A stretch of 64,000 nucleotides of DNA from NCBI GenBank assembly GCA_031432545.1, contig JAVKGX010000001.1:62001-126000 (forward strand). Reading direction: 5' to 3'. Positions 63,429-64,000 of this stretch are shown here, piece after piece (the first letter of the stretch is position 1; every line of letters starts with the position of its first letter). Position numbers and translations under genes: made by a program. Origin of the DNA: Armatimonadota bacterium. Lineage in GTDB: Bacteria > Sysuimicrobiota > Sysuimicrobiia > Sysuimicrobiales > Sysuimicrobiaceae. The notes under the pieces are model-generated. The model saw only the letters and a program-made list of their open reading frames with translations, searched no databases and was not told the origin of the DNA.

Positions 63429-63680
63429 CTACATCCCCTGATACAGTTCGCGCACCCGGGTGGCGACGGTCGAGGGCGAGATCTGAGACGGGTACAGGCC
63501 GCGGGTGGTCACGACGACCGAACGGGCGTCGCTGAGGCGTTCCCCGCGCAGCCACCCGGCTGCCGCGGCCCGCTGAAAGAACTCCTGGTTCACCTCAGCG
63601 GTCTGCGCCAGCCGCGCATCGACGATGGCCACAATCTCGTCTGCCCGCACGACCACATCTTCCCCGATGTGCACGTACAC
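63429..63680 (-). CDS. remB: RemB-like (DUF370) regulatory protein
   Basis: 83 residues. MYVHIGEDVVVRADEIVAIVD followed by a C-terminal LYPSQISPSTVATR is characteristic of RemA/RemB proteins. In Bacillus remB (yaaB) lies between recF and gyrB, exactly as placed here. It influences matrix genes in Bacillus; its role elsewhere is little known. Confidence 0.88.
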   Translation of the reverse strand: MYVHIGEDVVVRADEIVAIVDARLAQTAEVNQEFFQRAAAAGWLRGERLSDARSVVVTTRGLYPSQISPSTVATRVRELYQGM

Positions 63681-63686
63681 GGCGTC

Positions 63687-64000
63687 CTACCGCAGCGGTG
63701 GGGCGTCGCTGGCTGGCCGGCAGAACGGGCACACCTCTCGGCGGTGGGGATCCGTGAGCGTTCCACACCTCGGACACGGCCGCCATCCCATAGCCAGCCG
63801 CGCCGCCCGCAACCGCGCCACCCGCATCAGCACCCTGCGTGCGGCCTCCCGGGTGCTGGCGTCCCCGATGCGGGCCACCTGCTGGTCGATCTGCTCGGCC
63901 TCGCCGGCTGCCACGGGCGGCTCGGACGCCCGCGCCCCCTCCGCCGCCCGCCCGACCCCCTCGCCTGTCTCCCATCCATCGGCGCGGTGAGCCACCCGAA
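63687..64000 (-). CDS. DUF721/DciA-like protein with zinc ribbon (partial)
   Basis: The frame is open to the right edge, so the N-terminus is missing; a GTG at 63995 is probably internal. The visible part has an acidic linker, a helical segment and a C-terminal zinc ribbon CPRCGTLTDPHRREVCPFC. DUF721 (DciA, a helicase loader) genes stand between recF and gyrB in many bacteria, and that position plus the tail leads to this call. It ends six bases before remB. Confidence 0.5.
   Translation of the reverse strand, partial: RVAHRADGWETGEGVGRAAEGARASEPPVAAGEAEQIDQQVARIGDASTREAARRVLMRVARLRAARLAMGWRPCPRCGTLTDPHRREVCPFCRPASDAPPLR

Noticed and set aside
63305-63535. Open frame of 76 codons upstream of gyrB on the plus strand
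   Set aside because: It overlaps the gyrB promoter and the remB gene on the opposite strand and shows no protein-like features.

Overview
The window is GC-rich chromosomal DNA from a bacterium with Gram-positive-like (Terrabacteria-style) regulation. It has two T-box leaders, a LexA gene with Cheo-type boxes, and a remB-gyrB-gyrA order at the right end that is typical of the neighbourhood of the replication origin. It also carries a System I (Ccm) cytochrome c cluster, a seven-gene Mrp antiporter operon, and a selenophosphate synthetase that is itself a selenoprotein. No insertion sequence, prophage, CRISPR array, rRNA or tRNA was seen. I cannot name the species. The mixture would fit a deep-branching, poorly cultured high-GC lineage, but that is inference.

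Layout. 1-5.2 kb: an SLC13-type permease (cut by the window edge) divergent from a threonine dehydratase; lexA with a translationally coupled small membrane protein and a degenerate RNase H-like gene; a secreted CAP protein; a small orphan protein; a trypsin-like protease. 5.2-15.35 kb: one minus-strand operon, aroF-tyrA-trpE-trpG-trpD-trpC-trpS-trpF-trpB-trpA, behind a tryptophan-specific T-box leader with promoter and terminator. 15.36-26.9 kb: a LysR regulator divergent from a peptide-type locus of two M24 peptidases, dipeptide ABC permeases and binding protein but no ATPase, two MOP-superfamily membrane proteins, and an S9-family protein. 26.9-34.2 kb: a Kef-type antiporter divergent from mrpABCDEFG.

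34.1-39.2 kb: two Nudix genes flanking an OGG1-type glycosylase; a universal stress protein and selD, read through an in-frame UGA; a leaderless LysR gene; archease. 39.2-44.2 kb: a second T-box leader, then a class V aminotransferase, serA, serS and a TPR protein, which together form a serine synthesis and charging operon. 44.2-48.2 kb: an S2P protease, thioredoxin and its reductase, a J-domain protein, and a secreted protein. 48.3-52.4 kb: tlpA-ccmF-ccmH and a carboxypeptidase-regulatory-like protein. 52.5-58.4 kb: a mixed set including a histidine phosphatase, rsgA, an orphan HELLH metallopeptidase, a DAO-family oxidase, DinB and two GNAT acetyltransferases, one frameshifted. 58.4-64 kb: HU, gyrA, gyrB, remB and a DUF721/DciA-like gene cut by the right edge.

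Genes are tightly packed. ATGA, GTGA and TGATG overlaps are frequent, and GTG starts are common. Long open frames opposite or out of frame with real genes are a by-product of high GC and are not listed.
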